From positions 1 through 8,350 of the forward strand of contig JAKBAF010000042.1 of NCBI GenBank assembly GCA_021809305.1: DNA of 8,350 bases. The letters run 5' to 3'. The position numbers and the translations under genes are program-made. Source of the DNA: a bacterium (GTDB lineage Bacteria > Chlamydiota > Chlamydiia > Chlamydiales > JAFEGQ01). Below, piece after piece: positions 5,789-8,350 of the stretch; positions within the stretch are counted from its first letter, which is position 1, and each line of letters opens with the position of its first letter. The notes beneath the pieces were generated by a model. That model was not told the origin of the DNA, ran no database searches, and saw only the letters and a list, made by a program, of their open reading frames with translations.

Positions 5789-6946
5789 ATGTCAGAGGTG
5801 CTCTTTGAGATTACAAAAGAGAATTTAGAGACGGGTCTCAGGGGCTATCCCGTAGGCTACTGCACGACCTCCTATGTCGACCCTGAGAAGGGGCTCTACT
5901 ACGTTGGCACTCGGGTCTCAGAGCTTACGCACCATGAGCCACTTGAGGTGGTCTATCTCCTCATGCACGGACGGCAAGGGTCAAAAGAGGAGGTTCGAGC
6001 CTTCGAGAGGGACCTCACTCTGCGCTCTGCCCTCTCAGATGATCTTCTGGCAGCAATCAATCATCTGCCAAGAAAAGGCCACCCGATGAAGCTCTTCTCC
6101 GCAGCCCTCCTGCTTTGTGGGATGATGGAGGGGAGAGGCGACTATCGCGAGGATTGTCTAGATCTCATTGCGAAGGTTCCCCACATCGCTGCAGCCGTTA
6201 TCAATCGGCATGCTGGCTGGGGAAGCACGCCAAAGCCCAATCCTGAACTTGGTTATATGGAGAATTTCGTCCAGCTCCTCAACCTTAAGCCAAAGGTTGA
6301 CCGGATCAAGCTTGTCCAGGTCTTAAAACTCTTTAATATTCTTCACTACGACCACGGAGGGGGCAACCTCTCCACCTTTGTAGGGAAGGCTATCGCTTCT
6401 GGGCTTGAGGATATGTATGGATCGATAGCTGGTGCGATGTGCGCCCTAGAGGGGCCACGCCATGGCAGAGCCAACCAGGACTGCCTGCACTTCGTACAGA
6501 CTGTACTCCAGGAGGTTGGCGAGTCGGCAAGCGAAGCAGCCGTTGAAGCGCTATTGCGCAGCCGTTTAGCGAGCAATCAGCTTATCTTCGGTTTTGGCCA
6601 CGCCGTCTTGAGGGTAGAGGATCCAAGGGCAACCTCTTTCTACGACTTTCTAAAAGCCCACTACCCTGACCACCCCTATACCCACATTGCCTTGCTTTTG
6701 CGCGCAGTTGGGCCAAAGGTCTTAAAAGAGAATCCCAAGATCTCTGACCCCTATCCTAATGTCGATGCCGTTTCCGGCTCACTCCTCTTTGCTGCGGGTT
6801 TCACCCACCCGGAGTACTTCACACTCCTCTTTGGCATGTCTCGCTGTATTGGAATTGCGAGACAGATTGTCTATGAGCGAAACGAGGCGCGAGGGGGAAA
6901 AGGATGTCCTATTGTGCGACCCAAATACTTCTACAAGGCGCCCTGA
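5789..6946 (+). CDS. gltA: Citrate synthase, mitochondrial-like
   Basis: Citrate synthase condenses oxaloacetate and acetyl-CoA to citrate, the entry step of the TCA cycle. By correspondence with the pig mitochondrial enzyme the active-site set is complete: H189 (DHGGGN), H225 (EGPRHGRANQ), H271 (GHAVLR), R280 (EDPRA), D326 (NVDAVSG), R352 (FGMSR) and R377 (VRPKY). Wording such as YREDCLDLIAKVPHIAA (about 130-146), GHAVLR..DPR, P.PNVDA.SG and YFTLLFGMSR follows the mitochondrial type more than the usual bacterial GltA (GHRVY...DPRA). At 385 residues it is shorter than typical GltA (about 430) and lacks its N-terminal extension, so NADH regulation seems unlikely. It follows mdh by 17 bp, with a poly-G ribosome site. 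The TGA stop is partly supplied by the inserted repeat element immediately downstream. Methylcitrate synthase is the alternative; the mdh neighbour favours citrate synthase. Confidence 0.93.
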   Translation: MSEVLFEITKENLETGLRGYPVGYCTTSYVDPEKGLYYVGTRVSELTHHEPLEVVYLLMHGRQGSKEEVRAFERDLTLRSALSDDLLAAINHLPRKGHPMKLFSAALLLCGMMEGRGDYREDCLDLIAKVPHIAAAVINRHAGWGSTPKPNPELGYMENFVQLLNLKPKVDRIKLVQVLKLFNILHYDHGGGNLSTFVGKAIASGLEDMYGSIAGAMCALEGPRHGRANQDCLHFVQTVLQEVGESASEAAVEALLRSRLASNQLIFGFGHAVLRVEDPRATSFYDFLKAHYPDHPYTHIALLLRAVGPKVLKENPKISDPYPNVDAVSGSLLFAAGFTHPEYFTLLFGMSRCIGIARQIVYERNEARGGKGCPIVRPKYFYKAP

Positions 6947-6976
6947 GGCTGTGAAAAAAATAGGGTGTACATTTTG
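6946..6976 (+). repeat. Left terminal inverted repeat of the element
   Basis: About 31 bp, matching the reverse complement of 7212-7241 except for one TA/C replacement after the A-run and an A/T difference before CATTTT. The seven-A run (6954-6960) gives a T-run on the minus strand, so this end could also act in termination of the oxidoreductase transcript. Confidence 0.65.
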
Positions 6977-7032
6977 TGTCAAAACTGGCTGCTGATAATC
7001 ACAATATACCTACGTGAGCTTTCCCGAACGGC

Positions 7033-7080
7033 GGCCACAGGCGTGGCCAGAACCAAAGCGGTACAGGCGTACCGCACTCC
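7033..7080 (+). repeat. Left REP-like double-hairpin unit
   Basis: Two small hairpins in a row: GGCCAC-AGGC-GTGGCC (7033-7048) and GCGGTAC-AGGC-GTACCGC (7058-7075), followed by ACTCC. On the minus strand this reads GGAGT then the hairpin then CGCTTT, a shape like REP sequences with a G-rich tetranucleotide at the foot of the hairpin. The whole unit is repeated in inverted orientation at 7126-7173. Confidence 0.65.
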
Positions 7081-7125
7081 AAATTTGAGCTTACGGCACG
7101 GACATTTAGCAGCAAATTCCGATGT

Positions 7126-7173
7126 GGAGTGCGACACTCCCGTGTCGCTTTAGTTCCGGCCACGCCTGTGGCC
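7126..7173 (-). repeat. Right REP-like double-hairpin unit (inverted copy)
   Basis: GGAGT (7126-7130) leads into GCGACAC-TCCC-GTGTCGC (7131-7148), then CTTTAGTTCC and GGCCAC-GCCT-GTGGCC (7158-7173). The outer hairpin is the exact reverse complement of the left unit. The inner hairpin differs at two stem positions, both compensated on the other side of the stem. A further small palindrome ATCAAA-GTCCG-TTTGAT follows at 7174-7190. Confidence 0.65.
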
Positions 7174-7211
7174 ATCAAAGTCCGTTTGATACCGGAGAGC
7201 GAGAGTGGCCA

Positions 7212-7241
7212 GAAAATGAACACCCGTTTTTTTCACAGCCT
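7212..7241 (-). repeat. Right terminal inverted repeat of the element
   Basis: Mirror of the left terminal repeat. The seven-T run (7227-7233) follows a large foldable region on the plus strand, so it may help terminate the mdh-citrate synthase transcript. Confidence 0.65.
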
Positions 7242-7243
7242 CC

Positions 7244-8239
7244 CTAAAGCGCTCGGAGCTTGTCGCACAATTGTTTGGCATAGAGGGCGTGGTAGAGCAG
7301 CCCCCTCGAGCCGAATCCAGTGAGGCCAAAGAGCTTGCTCCCCATCTGCTTAATTAAGGGGAGTCGTTGACCTGGTGGGCTAGCTCTAAAGCCAGCCGCT
7401 CCCCCCAAAATCTGCGATTCCGCGAGTTCAGGAAACAATCGGATCACATCGGGTAGCAGATCAGCCTTGGCTACCTCCAAATCAAACGTCTCATCTGCAA
7501 AGGCGCGCTCATAGGTGGCTCCCACAACGCAGCGCTCTCCAGATTCATCCATCACAAGGTATTTGCGCCCCACAACGGGCATCGCAGGGGGCTTAAGGCG
7601 ATGTGGCCAGCGGAGGGTAATGGCCTGGCCTTTGATCTTTGTACACCTAAGATCCTCTCCCCCCTTAATATCTCCGCTATGGGCCCCTGCAGCGATAACC
7701 ACATAGTCGAAATCCTCTAAACTCTCTACCGACCCCACCCTCTCCTTGCGCAGCACGCCGCCGCGGGAGGCGCAAGCCATCCACAGCCCTCTCAAATAGT
7801 CAACCGCTCTAACATCCATCCCACCACGAATCCATATCCCACCCTCCACGCTCCCACCAACTACCTCGCAGCATCTCTCCTTTGGCCACCACTCCACGCC
7901 CGGATAGTTATCGCTCGCCCACATAAAATCAGCTCTCTGTTCAGGCGAGGCTGGCACCCTCAAGATCCCCTCTTCCCGGAAGATCGCCCTCCCAAGCATG
8001 CCTTGCGCCTCTAACAGCAACCTCCTCGTTGCCGCTACCCCCTCCAGAGCAAAAGCATTCAGCCTGCAGCGCTGTCCCACATAGCCGTGCAAGAGCCCAG
8101 GCGCTACCCCCGAAGCTCCTCCCCCAACACCCCTCTCATCAAAGACCACCACCTCAAAGTGGCGCACCCCCCCAAAGAGAAGCTCCCAACAGACCGCGAG
8201 CCCCGCAAAGCCCGCACCAATAATTGCTACACGTCGCAT
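7244..8239 (-). CDS. FAD-dependent oxidoreductase, DAO superfamily, MnmC C-domain-like
   Basis: This protein oxidises an amine substrate with FAD, as do glycine oxidase, D-amino-acid dehydrogenase and the C-terminal domain of MnmC, which trims cmnm5U34 to nm5U34 in tRNA wobble modification. At 331 residues it has one DAO domain. The N-terminal Rossmann loop is IIGAGFAGLAV (6-16), with the ribose-binding acid at DE (34-35). GGASGVAPGLLHGYVGQ (40-56), VIAAGAHS (181-188), IKGQ (202-205), GFRASPPGQRLPLI (283-296) and GLTGFGSRGLLYHA (305-318) follow in family order. GFGSRGLL and ASG...GLLHG resemble MnmC, but the methyltransferase domain is absent, so the substrate remains open. ATG 8239 is the first usable start: an in-frame TAG lies 12 nt upstream. 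The Shine-Dalgarno is weak, with a GGGGGG run about 20 nt upstream. It is convergent with citrate synthase across the MITE-like element. Confidence 0.88.
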   Translation of the reverse strand: MRRVAIIGAGFAGLAVCWELLFGGVRHFEVVVFDERGVGGGASGVAPGLLHGYVGQRCRLNAFALEGVAATRRLLLEAQGMLGRAIFREEGILRVPASPEQRADFMWASDNYPGVEWWPKERCCEVVGGSVEGGIWIRGGMDVRAVDYLRGLWMACASRGGVLRKERVGSVESLEDFDYVVIAAGAHSGDIKGGEDLRCTKIKGQAITLRWPHRLKPPAMPVVGRKYLVMDESGERCVVGATYERAFADETFDLEVAKADLLPDVIRLFPELAESQILGGAAGFRASPPGQRLPLIKQMGSKLFGLTGFGSRGLLYHALYAKQLCDKLRAL

Positions 8240-8315
8240 CCAACCATGCTATCGCACGCCCCCCTAAAAGAGTAGTCCCGTGGACCCTCATGGTGGCTCC
8301 GCCCCCATACCCCCG

Positions 8316-8339
8316 CCAAAGGGCCAAAAGGCCCTCTGG
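8316..8339. repeat. GC-rich hairpin in the window-end intergenic region
   Basis: The 6-bp arms AGGGCC and GGCCCT enclose an AAAA loop (8320-8335), with three more pairs (CCA/TGG) outside a single mismatch. It lies in a C-rich plus-strand tract (about 8255-8350) without a supportable gene. It could be a terminator-like hairpin of a minus-strand gene beyond the window or part of a dispersed repeat. No T-tract adjoins it on either strand. Confidence 0.35.
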
Positions 8340-8350
8340 ACACCCAATTC

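Larger units (their letters stand above)
6945..7242. mobile_element. MITE-like non-coding inverted-repeat element, 298 bp
   Basis: The whole gap between the convergent citrate synthase and oxidoreductase genes is one inverted-repeat structure without a supportable gene. The ends are mirror images: it starts GAGGCTGTGAAAAAAA and ends TTTTTTTCACAGCCTC. CCT stands on both sides (6942-6944 and 7243-7245) as a probable 3-bp target duplication; a 4-bp CCCT reading is possible with slightly shifted ends. Removing the element and one CCT gives ...GCG CCC TAA AGC..., so citrate synthase would still end KAP-stop. The opposite gene keeps its TAG, overlapping that TAA by two bases. I cannot assign the ends to a named insertion-sequence family; a transposase in trans, or a RAYT-type enzyme for the inner hairpins, would be needed. 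Confidence 0.6.

Noticed and set aside
6965..7153. Plus-strand open frame inside the inverted-repeat element
   Set aside because: It lies wholly within the palindromic structure, has no ribosome binding site or recognisable motif, and its sequence follows from the repeats.
7033..7173. CRISPR array
   Set aside because: Only two inverted, not directly repeated, units are present, with no regular spacers and no cas gene.
7153..7173. tRNA or other structured RNA gene in the element
   Set aside because: The hairpins do not form a cloverleaf, and there is no anticodon arm or T-loop consensus.
6999..7223. Minus-strand open frame inside the element
   Set aside because: It is the mirror consequence of the inverted repeat; no domain and no plausible start signals.

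Overview
The window looks like the chromosome of an intracellular bacterium, most likely an environmental (amoeba-associated) member of the Chlamydiota. Three things point there. The malate dehydrogenase closely resembles what I remember of chlamydial Mdh, including stretches such as NTNCWIAM, ARGKSSA and GEWFSSG. Several proteins look host-directed: a SopB/IpgD-type phosphoinositide phosphatase and a macro-domain protein behind a double hydrophobic N-terminus. The citrate synthase resembles the mitochondrial enzyme. The taxonomic call is inference at about 0.65-0.7; Chlamydiaceae proper lack citrate synthase, so an environmental lineage fits better.

Layout. Positions 1-1866 (+): the end of a small single-span membrane protein (2-208), a macro-domain protein with two hydrophobic N-terminal segments (269-1183) and a nitroreductase-family flavoprotein (1237-1866). 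Convergent with these is a 908-residue SopB/IpgD-like phosphatase on the minus strand (1881-4607); its stop codon and that of the nitroreductase lie in one stem-loop. An AT-rich divergent intergenic region (4608-4784) carries a duplicated 11-bp motif with TATAAT boxes for the phosphatase gene and a perfect 10-bp-arm palindrome in front of the metabolic genes. Next come malate dehydrogenase (4785-5771) and citrate synthase (5789-6946), 17 bp apart and probably one operon. They face a minus-strand FAD-dependent oxidoreductase of the DAO superfamily, MnmC C-domain-like (7244-8239). The last 110 bp are C-rich on the plus strand, hold one hairpin and no gene I can support.

The gap between citrate synthase and the oxidoreductase (6945-7242) is filled by a non-coding, inverted-repeat, MITE-like element of 298 bp. 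It has roughly 30-bp terminal inverted repeats, two inverted REP-like hairpin units with compensatory changes, and a probable CCT target duplication. Removing it in silico gives an empty site where the two convergent genes end on overlapping stop codons (TAA and TAG) with no change to either protein.

How the genes may work together: malate dehydrogenase makes oxaloacetate and citrate synthase condenses it with acetyl-CoA, so this is a TCA-cycle entry module. The left half looks like a host-interaction locus, with a candidate secreted phosphatase acting on host phosphoinositides and a membrane-anchored macro-domain protein possibly removing or reading host ADP-ribosylation. That functional link is inferred from gene content and adjacency only.
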